A DNA stretch of 64,000 nt. Origin: Micromonospora pisi. GTDB lineage: Bacteria > Actinomycetota > Actinomycetes > Mycobacteriales > Micromonosporaceae. The stretch covers positions 6,262,001 to 6,326,000 of the forward strand of contig NZ_RBKT01000001.1 of the NCBI RefSeq assembly GCF_003633685.1. Direction: 5' to 3'. Below the pieces are notes generated by a model, which was not told where the DNA came from, made no database searches, and worked only from the letters and a program-made list of their open reading frames with translations. A program made the position numbers and the translations under genes. Within the stretch, counting starts at the first letter, position 1, and each line of letters begins with the position of its first letter. Shown here one piece after another: positions 34,865-43,148 of the stretch.

Positions 34865-37219
34865 ATGACCTTTACTCATTCCCGCGTGCGCCGCAGTTTC
34901 TTCGCGGCATTGAACGAGGCTCATGGCCACCTGGATTCGGAGAATCCCGGTGGCGCGCTGTTCCTCGCGGTCACCTCCCCGGACGGCAGCGGCAAGCTCG
35001 ACACGGTGCGCGCCTGGCGCGACTCGGAGCCGGACCGCCGGCCCGGACACCTGATCCTGACCGCGGACGGCAACCGGCTGACGCACGGATATCTGGCCGG
35101 CCTGCAACCACTGGTCGATCACGCGATCGCCACCGCCGAGACGAACCACCCCGACCTGGTGTCCGCCGCCGAGCAGTCGCTCAAGCGCATCTTCCCGCAC
35201 CGGCAGTCACCGGCGTTCCGGATGCCCAAGGACCTCACCGGCGTGGCGAGCCGGGACGAGCGGACCCGCTTCTACTACCACGATTACCAGGGCAAGCTGC
35301 TCAACGGCGTCTACGAATTCCTCGACAGCTATCTGGCCACCACTGGGCAGACCTGCACGCTGATCATCGACAACGCCGACCAGCTGTCACCGACCGTGAC
35401 GCAATTCCTGGACATCATGGCCCAGCGCCGTACCCTGGGCCGGCATCTGAAAATCGTGCTGCTGGTCAACGGCGATCTCGACGTCGGCTTGGCCGAGCAC
35501 AGCGTTCAGGTCTCGCTTCCGGCGCTCTCACGTCCCGAGGCGCGCGAACTCATCGAGTCCTGGGGATTCGAGTCGCCCGCGCCGAAGCAGCTCGACAACC
35601 TGTGGCGGCTGTCGCAGGGCCGTCCGGCTCGCCTGTCGGCGCTGCTGCGCTGCGCCGAGGTCAAGGTGTCGCTGCCCGGCTACCTGACCTTCGAGACCCA
35701 CATCGACCTGTACCTGAGCGTGCTCGGCGAACGCCGCCGGTACGACCTGCTCCAGGAGTACGTCCGGGGCCACTGCGCCGACGACGACTCGATCGCGCGG
35801 CGCAACTACGAGACCTACGACGAGGGTGCCCGCGAGCGGATGCACCGGGAGGTCATCGCCGAGCTGGCCGACCAGCAGCAGGAGGTCCTGCACCCGGTCC
35901 ACCACCTCAGCCTGCGGGACGCCTCTGACCAGGTGGTCGCCCTCGCACCGCTGTCGATCTCGTTGCAGGAGATCGGCCTCTACAACACCTGGTTCGATCT
36001 GTTCTCCCGGTTCTGGGCGAACTCGCAGCTGCGCACATTGCCCGGCGGGGGACAGACGCACAACCTGGTCTATCTCCGCATGGCGTTCGTGCTGTACTCA
36101 CTCGGCCTGGCGCATGTGTCGATCTCCTACCTGGACACGTTCTACCAGCACTTCCCGCACAGCCTGTACACCCCGACCGTGCTCTATTCACAGAGCATGG
36201 CGCATGGCCGGTACCAGTCGCCCCCGGATCTCGTCACGGCCGAGCGTTTCGCTCTGCTGAACCTCGAGAAGATCAGTACCGAATTCCGCGACCACCCGAA
36301 GTACGAGTACATCAAGGTGTTCGCGGAGAACGCACTGGCGTACATTCGGGCGCGGCAGAAGCGCATGGACGAGGCACTCAAACTGTGCACCGACGGCATG
36401 GACCGGATGCACGAGATCTACGGCGACGACCGGTTCGCGCTGCACCAGTCGATCCTGGTCTACAACACCGCCCAGATCCACGAGATGCTCAAGGACTACA
36501 CCAAGGCGTACGAGGTGTATCAGCAGACCATCGCGCTCGACCCAAACTACGGGGAATACGCGAACGATCTCGCCAACATGCTCCAGCGCACCGACCGGTT
36601 CGATGAGGCCCTCGAGTACTACGAGCGGGCCATCGCCCTGTGCCCGCCGTACTACGAGGCACACCTCAACCGCGCGCAGATGTACGTGCGCATGGGTGAC
36701 TCGGCCGCTGCGGAGGCCGATTTCCGGCGGGTCGTGGAGCTGAATCCCGGCGAGGCGCGCGCCCATCTGGGACTTGGCATCCTCCAGCTGAAGCAGGGCC
36801 GGTTCGCCGAAGCCCAGCAGAGCCTGGACGCGGCCGTCTACCACGACCCCCGCAACGCTCTCGCCTGGACCAACCGTGGCCTGACCCTGCTGGAGCTCGG
36901 GCGTGCCCAGGAGGCGGAGGAAAGCCTGCGCACGGCGCTCACCCACAACGGCAAGCTCACCGAGGCATGGAACAACCTGGCACACGTGCTGCACACCGGT
37001 GGGCGAAAAGCGGAGTCTCTCGAGTGCCTCGACGCCGCCGTGCGTCTCTCCGACGACCCGGACTACGTCTACAACCGGGCGTTGCTGCGCCACGAACTCG
37101 GTGACACGGCCGGCGCTCTGGCCGACGTCGAACTCGCCGCGCAACGCGGCGCGGACGCCGCCGAGGTCGCCGACCTGCGCGAGCAGGTGGCCAAGACGCC
37201 GGGCACCGCGGCGATCTGA
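34865..37219 (+). CDS. NTPase-like protein with TPR repeats
   Basis: This 784-residue protein has an N-terminal NTPase-like region. Its degenerate Walker A is SPDGSGKLDT (residues 39-48; normal would be GxxxxGKS/T) and its Walker B-like segment is TLIIDNADQL. A central helical part follows, then at least six tetratricopeptide repeats (about residues 510-770) with typical units such as YTKAYEVYQQTIALDPN and FDEALEYYERAIALCPP. It has a STAND-like layout, but ATP hydrolysis is doubtful. TPR domains bind peptides or proteins. As the first gene after the peptide, it may bind the precursor or serve as a scaffold or regulator. Confidence 0.78.
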   Translation: MTFTHSRVRRSFFAALNEAHGHLDSENPGGALFLAVTSPDGSGKLDTVRAWRDSEPDRRPGHLILTADGNRLTHGYLAGLQPLVDHAIATAETNHPDLVSAAEQSLKRIFPHRQSPAFRMPKDLTGVASRDERTRFYYHDYQGKLLNGVYEFLDSYLATTGQTCTLIIDNADQLSPTVTQFLDIMAQRRTLGRHLKIVLLVNGDLDVGLAEHSVQVSLPALSRPEARELIESWGFESPAPKQLDNLWRLSQGRPARLSALLRCAEVKVSLPGYLTFETHIDLYLSVLGERRRYDLLQEYVRGHCADDDSIARRNYETYDEGARERMHREVIAELADQQQEVLHPVHHLSLRDASDQVVALAPLSISLQEIGLYNTWFDLFSRFWANSQLRTLPGGGQTHNLVYLRMAFVLYSLGLAHVSISYLDTFYQHFPHSLYTPTVLYSQSMAHGRYQSPPDLVTAERFALLNLEKISTEFRDHPKYEYIKVFAENALAYIRARQKRMDEALKLCTDGMDRMHEIYGDDRFALHQSILVYNTAQIHEMLKDYTKAYEVYQQTIALDPNYGEYANDLANMLQRTDRFDEALEYYERAIALCPPYYEAHLNRAQMYVRMGDSAAAEADFRRVVELNPGEARAHLGLGILQLKQGRFAEAQQSLDAAVYHDPRNALAWTNRGLTLLELGRAQEAEESLRTALTHNGKLTEAWNNLAHVLHTGGRKAESLECLDAAVRLSDDPDYVYNRALLRHELGDTAGALADVELAAQRGADAAEVADLREQVAKTPGTAAI

Positions 37220-39036
37220 TGCACGCCGAGGTCCTGCCCACCGCGCCGGGGAGAGTACGCCCGCTTCGGATGTTGTTGTCGGCATACGCGGTCAGCCAGT
37301 TCGGCAACTGGCTGTTCCGCACCGGAGTGGTCTACTTCGCCTACAACCAGAGCCACGGTTCCGCGGCGCTACTCACCACCGCGATCGCTCTGGTGTATCT
37401 GCCGGTCCTCGTGGGTTCGCGGATACTGGCCCCGCTCGCCGACCGGTGGGACACCCGGCGCACGCTGATCGGGCTGGACGTCCTGCGCGCCCTGTCGCTG
37501 TGCATCCTGCTCGCCACCACCCTCGCCGGGGGCACCATTACCACCGGGGCGACCATCACCGCGATGGCCGTGCTGAGCCTGCTGACGCCGCTGTTCACCG
37601 CATCGCAGACGGCCTACCTGCGGCAGACCCTGCCGACCGACGGGATGCCCGCAGCGCTCGCCGCGGTGTCCCGGATCGACTGGATCATGTTCATCCTGGG
37701 CACCGCTTCGGCGCCCTTGATGTTGCAGATCAGCAACCTGCCGACACTGATCACGCTGGACATCGTGACCTTCGTGGTGTCCGCGCTACTGCTCGTACGG
37801 CTGCCGCCGGCGCCGGTCCACCCGGCCGGCGCCGGCTCGCCGGACGACGCGACCACGGGCACGGGTCGCGCCCGGCTCGCCACCAGCAGCAGGTGGCTGC
37901 TGGCTGCCGTCTTCGCGCTCAACGCCGGGGCGGGGGTCATCAACCTCTATCCGAACGTGGTCGCGCGGAACTACCTCGGCGGCGGCGCCACCTGGCTCAG
38001 CGTGATCAACCTGGCGAACGGCGTCGGGGCGGTGATCGGCGCCACGCTCGCCGGGCGGGTGAGCCGCAGTCACGGGCTGCGCCCGGGAATCCTCGCCGCG
38101 GTGGCCGTGGCGGTGTCGCTGGTGGGCATGACCTTCGTGACGACCGCCTGGATCGCGGTGCTCGCGAGCTCCACCATGCTGCTCGCGGGCCAGGTGTTCG
38201 CGGTGGTGTTCCAGGCGAGGATCCTGGCCGACGAACCGGTCGAACGGGCGGGCCGGGCGTCCGGCCTGTTCACCCTGGGCACCTTCGCCGGCGTGACGGT
38301 AAGCGTGCTGCTGTTCCTGGGCCTCACCGCGGTCGGCCCGCCGCACCGCTCGTTCACCGTGCTCCTGCTGCTGGGCGCCGGCACGGCCCTGATCTCGGCA
38401 CTGATCGGCCAGGTCGCGTCCCGCCGGTTCGGCACAGGGGTGCCGGTGACCACGGCCGTCCCCGCACGGCCTGAACCGGCGCCGGCCGGCAGCGACGCGG
38501 AGGCGGAGGCGGAACCGCGGGCCGGGCTGGTCCGGGCCGCCGGGCGCACCTTCGCCACCGGAGTCACCGTCGTCTCCACCGTCAAAAGCCTGGTCCCGCA
38601 CGCCGCCACGGTGAACTCGTTCGTCACCGTCTCCCTCGACCCGGCGCTCGTGTCGATCTGCGTCGACCGCACCGCGCGGCTGCACACGTTCCTCGAGGCC
38701 GACTCGCCGTTGGGCATCACCATCCTGTCGGCCGCGCAGCGGAACACCGCGGTGCACTTCGCAGACCGGAACCGTGCGTTGGGGCAGGCCCAGTTCGACG
38801 GGCATGCCTGGCGGCAGGGCAAGGAGACCGGCGCGCCGCTGCTGGAGGAGGGGCATGCCTGGCTCGAGTGCCGGGTCGAGCGGCTCATCACCGCCGGTGA
38901 CCACTCCATTGTGCTGGCCCGGGTGCTCTCCTTCGCCATCGCCGAGCCGGACGACGGGCACGGTCCGCTGGTCTTCGCCGGAGGCCGCTTCCGGTCGCTG
39001 CCCGATCACCGGTCCGAACCAGGCGGAACGACGTGA
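37219..39036 (+). CDS. MFS transporter fused to a flavin reductase-like domain
   Basis: This 605-residue protein has about twelve hydrophobic segments (residues 15-415) of an MFS transporter (LADRWDTRRTLIGLDVLRA in the helix 2-3 loop). A Pro/Ala/Glu linker follows, then a C-terminal HpaC-like FMN-binding split barrel (about 435-600) with RTFATGVTVVST, AATVNSFVTVSLDPALVSICVDR and HFADRNRAL. The frame is unbroken, so it is a true fusion rather than two genes. The start overlaps the preceding stop (TGATG). The reductase could supply reduced flavin to an oxidase, but no flavin monooxygenase is encoded nearby. Confidence 0.85.
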   Translation: MHAEVLPTAPGRVRPLRMLLSAYAVSQFGNWLFRTGVVYFAYNQSHGSAALLTTAIALVYLPVLVGSRILAPLADRWDTRRTLIGLDVLRALSLCILLATTLAGGTITTGATITAMAVLSLLTPLFTASQTAYLRQTLPTDGMPAALAAVSRIDWIMFILGTASAPLMLQISNLPTLITLDIVTFVVSALLLVRLPPAPVHPAGAGSPDDATTGTGRARLATSSRWLLAAVFALNAGAGVINLYPNVVARNYLGGGATWLSVINLANGVGAVIGATLAGRVSRSHGLRPGILAAVAVAVSLVGMTFVTTAWIAVLASSTMLLAGQVFAVVFQARILADEPVERAGRASGLFTLGTFAGVTVSVLLFLGLTAVGPPHRSFTVLLLLGAGTALISALIGQVASRRFGTGVPVTTAVPARPEPAPAGSDAEAEAEPRAGLVRAAGRTFATGVTVVSTVKSLVPHAATVNSFVTVSLDPALVSICVDRTARLHTFLEADSPLGITILSAAQRNTAVHFADRNRALGQAQFDGHAWRQGKETGAPLLEEGHAWLECRVERLITAGDHSIVLARVLSFAIAEPDDGHGPLVFAGGRFRSLPDHRSEPGGTT

Positions 39037-39074
39037 CCGGGTGTCACCACTACCGGCGAATTCCCCAGGAGTGA

Positions 39075-41135
39075 GTGTTGACCAGGAAATACCCCCCGGC
39101 CCACCGGGATGACCGGATCGATCTGCTGCATGGGTACAAGGTGGCGGATCCGTACCGCTGGCTGGAGGACGCCCAGAGCGAGCAGAGCCGTTCCTGGCTG
39201 GTTGCCCAGGATCAGCTCTGCGAGGAGGTGCTGAGCCGGCTACCGGGACGGGCGGCGGTGCGCCGCCGAATCACCACGCTGCTGGGAACCGGTACGGTCA
39301 GCGCTCCGGTCTGGCGGGGAGAGCACCGGTTCTTCATCCGCCGGATGCCCGATGCCGAACGCCCCGTGCTGCTGACCGTGGATCCGTCCGGGGCGGAGCG
39401 GGTGCTCCTCGATCCGTTGCTCCTCGATCCGTCCGGCCTCACCGTCCTCGAATCGTGGTACGTGGCCCCATTGGGTGACCGGCTCGCGTACAAGACCTCC
39501 CGGGGCGGCGACGAGGAATCGTTCCTGTACGTGGTGGACGTCGCCACCGGCACGGCTCTGGAAGGCCCGATCGGCGGGGTACGGCACGGCGCCCTCGCCT
39601 GGCTGCCGGACGGCACCGCCTACTACTACGTCCGCCGGCGGCCCGGGGACACGTCCCGCCGGGTGCACCTGCACCGGGTGGGCACGGATCCGGACCGGGA
39701 CGACGTCGTGGTGTTCGGCGACGGAATGCCCGACACCACCGATTACGGGATCCTGGTCAGCGTCGACGGCCACTGGCTGAGCCTCGGCGCGTCACAGGGC
39801 ACCGAGAACCGCAGCGACGTGTGGCTGGGTGACCTCACCGTGGCCGGCCCGGAGGCACCACAGCTGCGTCCCGTTCAGGTGGGTGTCGACGCGGACACCG
39901 GGGTGTACATGTGGCGCGACGGCCGGGCGTACCTGTTCACCGACCGGGACGCACCCCGCTCGCGGCTCTGTGTCGCCTCCCCGGCGGACCTGCGCTACGA
40001 GGCGTGGCGAGACCTGGTGTCCGAAGATCCCGAGGCGGTGCTCACCGACTTCGCCATCCTGGACGGTCCGGAACTCGACCGGCCGCTGCTCGTGGTGGGC
40101 TGGACGCGGCACGCCGTCAACGAGATCACCGTGCACGATCTGGAAACCGGTGAGCGGCTGGGCACCGTCCCGACGCCCGGCACCGGATCGATCGGCGGCC
40201 TCTTCGAACGGCCTGAGGGTGGCCACGAGGTGTGGTTCTCGTACACCGACGGCACCTCACCGGGCGCGATCCTGCGGTACGACGCCCGCGATGGCAGCAC
40301 CGGCCTGTGGGCGACCGCCCCCGGTGCGGTGCCCGTGCCGCGGGTACTCAGCTCGCAAGTGAGCTACCGATCAGCCGACGGCACGACGGTCCGCATGCTG
40401 ATCGTCGAGCCGCTGGACCGTACCGGCCCCCGGCCGACCGTGCTGTTCGGCTACGGCGGCTTCGGCTCGTCGCAGGTTCCGGCGTACGACCCGTCGATCC
40501 TGGCCTGGGTGGAGGCTGGCGGCGTCTACGTCGTGACGAACCTCCGGGGCGGTGGGGAAGAGGGGGAGGACTGGCACCGGGCCGGAATGCGCGAGAACAA
40601 GCAGCGGGTGTTCGACGATTTCCACGCCGCCGCGCAGGCCCTGATCGACGGTGGCTGGACCACCCCGGCCCAGCTCGGGGCGTACGGCGGGTCCAACGGC
40701 GGGCTGCTCGTCGGGGGCGCGCTGGTGCAGCGGCCGGACCTGTACCGCGCGGTGGTGTGTGAGGCGCCGTTGCTCGACATGGTCCGGTACGAGACGGTGG
40801 GGATGGGCGGCCTCTGGGTATCCGAGTACGGTTCCGCTCAACACCCCGAGGAACTGGGCTGGCTGCTCGGTTACTCCCCGTACCACCAGGTCCGTGAGGG
40901 CACTCCGTATCCCGCCGTGCTGTTCACCGTCTCCGCCAACGATGTTCGCGTCGACCCGATGCACGCCCGCAAGATGTGCGCCGCGCTGCAGTTCGCCACC
41001 GCCGGCGAGGGGCTGATCCTGTTGCGCAGTGAACCAGAAGCGGGCCACAAGGGCCGTTCGACGACGCGGATGGCCGCGCTCGCCGCGGACACACTCGCCT
41101 TCCTCGCCTGGCACACCGGATTGGAGCTACATTGA
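39075..41135 (+). CDS. Prolyl oligopeptidase (S9A) family protease
   Basis: This 686-residue cytosolic serine protease has an N-terminal YPPAHRDDRIDLLHGYKVADPYRWLED lid segment, a seven-bladed propeller and an alpha/beta hydrolase domain. Catalytic residues are Ser540 (YGGSNGG), Asp623 (ANDVRV) and His658 (AGHKG). Arg625 matches the substrate-binding Arg643 of porcine enzyme. The family cuts after Pro in peptides of up to about 30 residues. The 21-residue peptide A has a single Pro, which makes this the obvious maturation protease. It starts with GTG after AGGAG. Confidence 0.92.
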   Translation: MLTRKYPPAHRDDRIDLLHGYKVADPYRWLEDAQSEQSRSWLVAQDQLCEEVLSRLPGRAAVRRRITTLLGTGTVSAPVWRGEHRFFIRRMPDAERPVLLTVDPSGAERVLLDPLLLDPSGLTVLESWYVAPLGDRLAYKTSRGGDEESFLYVVDVATGTALEGPIGGVRHGALAWLPDGTAYYYVRRRPGDTSRRVHLHRVGTDPDRDDVVVFGDGMPDTTDYGILVSVDGHWLSLGASQGTENRSDVWLGDLTVAGPEAPQLRPVQVGVDADTGVYMWRDGRAYLFTDRDAPRSRLCVASPADLRYEAWRDLVSEDPEAVLTDFAILDGPELDRPLLVVGWTRHAVNEITVHDLETGERLGTVPTPGTGSIGGLFERPEGGHEVWFSYTDGTSPGAILRYDARDGSTGLWATAPGAVPVPRVLSSQVSYRSADGTTVRMLIVEPLDRTGPRPTVLFGYGGFGSSQVPAYDPSILAWVEAGGVYVVTNLRGGGEEGEDWHRAGMRENKQRVFDDFHAAAQALIDGGWTTPAQLGAYGGSNGGLLVGGALVQRPDLYRAVVCEAPLLDMVRYETVGMGGLWVSEYGSAQHPEELGWLLGYSPYHQVREGTPYPAVLFTVSANDVRVDPMHARKMCAALQFATAGEGLILLRSEPEAGHKGRSTTRMAALAADTLAFLAWHTGLELH

Positions 41136-42394
41136 CCAGCGACATCGTGGTGATAGTCGACGCCTACTCGAGCGCCCGCGACCTTGCCCCGATCTTCCGG
41201 GAGCGTGGTTTCCGCTGCGTGCACGTCCGCAGCGTTGCGAATCCGCATCCGGTCTACGGGCGCAGTTTCCAGGCGGGTGACTTCATCGCCGACATCGTGC
41301 ACGACGGTGACGTTGCCGCCACTGCCGCGGCCGTGGAGCGGCACGCGCCCGCCTGCCTGATCCCGGGCACCGAGAGCGGTGTCGAGCTCGCCGACATCCT
41401 CAGTGAGCGGCTCGGGCTGCGCAGCAACGGCACCGCGCTGGGCAGCGCCCGCCGCGACAAGTACCGCATGCTCGAGACGGTTCGGGCGGCCGGTGTGCCC
41501 ACCGCCGGGCAGATGCTGGTTTCCGACCTGGACACGCTCCTCGACTGGTACGCCGGATTCGGTGGCCGAGTGGTGCTGAAGCCGGTTCGCAGTGCGGGCA
41601 ACGACGGCATCCATTTCTGTGCCGACGCTGACGACCTCAAGTCCGCCTTCAGCGCGCTACTCGGCACCGACAGCGCGCTGGGAGCCCGCAACAACGCGGT
41701 CCTGGCCCAGGAGTACCTGGTCGGGGGCGAGTACATCGTCAACACGGTCAGTCTCGACGGCAACCATCGCGTCACCGACATCTGGAAAATGCACCACATC
41801 ACCGCCAACGGTGTGCGCGATCTGGGTGGCAGCGCCCAGTTGCTGCCCCGGCACGGGCTCGAGCAGGACCCGCTGGCCGACTACACGTTCCGGGTGCTCG
41901 ACGCGCTCGGGCTGCGCCACGGGCCGGCGCACACCGAGCTGAAGCTGACCCCCCAGGGGCCACGGCTGATCGAGACGGCCGCGCGTGCCTGCGGGGCGGA
42001 CCTGCACATCCCGGTGAAGGCCGCGATCGGCGTGAGCCAACTGGACTGGACCGTTGACGTGTACACCGGCGCCGTCGACCTCCACTCGGCGGCCACCAGC
42101 GAGTATTCGCTGATCCGGCATGCCGGGCTGGTCAACATGGTGGCGCCGGCGTCGGGCACCCTTCTCGATTACCCAAAAATGGAGCAGTTGCGCGGGCTGG
42201 ACAGTTTCCACACGTTGGCGTTGAACGTCCAGCCCGGTGGGCAGATCCATCGTTCCGTGGACGACTGGACCTACCCGATGCGCGTCTACCTGGTGCACGA
42301 GCAGGAGAGCACGGTCATGCACGACATCCTGACCGCCCGGTACCTCGACGGTGACGGCTTCTACCAGGTGGAGCCGTCAGAGCCGGCAGTCTGA
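41132..42394 (+). CDS. ATP-grasp ligase
   Basis: This 420-residue protein has a pre-ATP-grasp domain (DIVVIVDAYSSARDLAPIFRERG), the ATP-binding segment VVLKPVRSAGNDGIHFCAD and the metal-binding end HTELKLTPQGPRLIETAARACG, with Glu and Asn-like positions. It belongs to the carboxylate-amine ligase group (L-amino acid ligase or peptide ligase type). It could join an amino acid to the end of the released peptide or form an amide on it. The TTG start overlaps the protease stop (TTGA), so it is coupled. It is the last gene of system A. Confidence 0.85.
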   Translation: MTSDIVVIVDAYSSARDLAPIFRERGFRCVHVRSVANPHPVYGRSFQAGDFIADIVHDGDVAATAAAVERHAPACLIPGTESGVELADILSERLGLRSNGTALGSARRDKYRMLETVRAAGVPTAGQMLVSDLDTLLDWYAGFGGRVVLKPVRSAGNDGIHFCADADDLKSAFSALLGTDSALGARNNAVLAQEYLVGGEYIVNTVSLDGNHRVTDIWKMHHITANGVRDLGGSAQLLPRHGLEQDPLADYTFRVLDALGLRHGPAHTELKLTPQGPRLIETAARACGADLHIPVKAAIGVSQLDWTVDVYTGAVDLHSAATSEYSLIRHAGLVNMVAPASGTLLDYPKMEQLRGLDSFHTLALNVQPGGQIHRSVDDWTYPMRVYLVHEQESTVMHDILTARYLDGDGFYQVEPSEPAV

Positions 42395-42991
42395 CACGGT
42401 CGCGGGCCGGGACAGGACCAGCGCCAGCCCTCCCGAAACGTCTCGCGACAGTCCGCATCGGACGCAGGGGGCGAGGCACGCGTACCCGTATCACAGCGAG
42501 GCGAGCCCGGGAGCATCGTCGTCGTTGAATCTGGAACAGGGCCCGGGAAAACTGCCGCGTACGCCCATCGGGCTCCTGGGTTTCTTGCTGGCGCCCGGAT
42601 TCGTGCCGGTGCTCGTTGACGCCCGAGGCTCCCGGGACCGGCCGTGCGGGCCCGCAGCCCTCATAGCGCCTGTTCCGTCGCCTCACCCCTCTGTCAGTCC
42701 ATTGTGGATGTAGGGGCGGCGGCGGTCCGCGTGTCGCGTCGCCTACCCGGCCTCGAATGCGGCACGTCGATCCGGGCGCCGGAGGGCGGCTGCGGGGGGC
42801 GTGCAGGACGTCGCGGCAATCGCCCGGTTCGCCCGCTTTATCGTGGCTCATGTTTTCGCCAACGTGACCATGAACCCTCCGCCCACTGGCACGCCACGAC
42901 GTGCTGCCGCAACAATCCGCTGGAGACCGGCCGGGCAGACCTGTCGACAGTGGACAGGGATGTGGCCGCCAGTTGCGGAGGAGGTGATCCC
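42395..42991. other. Intergenic region between systems A and B
   Basis: Almost 600 bases contain no supported gene. Only the ribosome site at 42979-42987 is clear. I could not identify a consensus promoter with confidence, although one is expected here for system B. Confidence 0.55.
42979..42987 (+). promoter_or_regulatory. Full-length ribosome binding site of peptide B
   Basis: AGGAGGTGA lies four bases before the peptide B start and is identical to the site of peptide A. Confidence 0.85.
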
Positions 42992-43060
42992 ATGAAGAAG
43001 TACGTCAAGCCGACCGCCAAGAAGGTGAACTTCGGCACCATCCTGTCGGTTACGCCGTAA
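42992..43060 (+). CDS. 22-residue candidate RiPP precursor peptide (system B)
   Basis: The gene encodes 22 residues: N-terminal MKKYVKPTAKK and C-terminal VNFGTILSVTP. The YVKP at residues 4-7 matches the YxxP leader motif that PqqD-like B1 proteins recognise in lasso peptide precursors. The last eight residues, from Gly15 to Pro22, are uncharged and would be the core. There is no Asp, Glu or Cys anywhere. It has a perfect ribosome site, is followed by a 20-bp stem-loop, and precedes an asparagine-synthetase-like gene. The position and motif make a RiPP precursor very likely, but not a standard lasso peptide. Confidence 0.75.
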   Translation: MKKYVKPTAKKVNFGTILSVTP

Positions 43061-43067
43061 CGCAAGC

Positions 43068-43113
43068 CTCGGTCGGGGCGCCGCCGCGCACGTGCGGCGG
43101 CGCCCCGGCCGAG
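43068..43113 (+). terminator. Stem-loop directly after peptide B (attenuator)
   Basis: A 20-bp stem with one G-U pair (43068-43087 with 43094-43113) closes the loop GCACGT, eight bases after the stop codon. It should limit read-through into the enzyme genes and keep the peptide in excess. Confidence 0.75.
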
Positions 43114-43148
43114 ACCGTCAACTAGCACACCGAGCATGTGAGGTACTG

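Noticed and set aside
42315-42851. A 178-residue minus-strand frame between systems A and B.
   Set aside because: It overlaps the end of the ATP-grasp gene, is Arg/Pro-rich like most shadow frames and has no family similarity.
42992-43060. Calling peptide B a standard lasso peptide precursor.
   Set aside because: It has the YxxP leader motif and the right neighbours, but no Asp or Glu for the ring and only about eight core residues, too short for a lasso.
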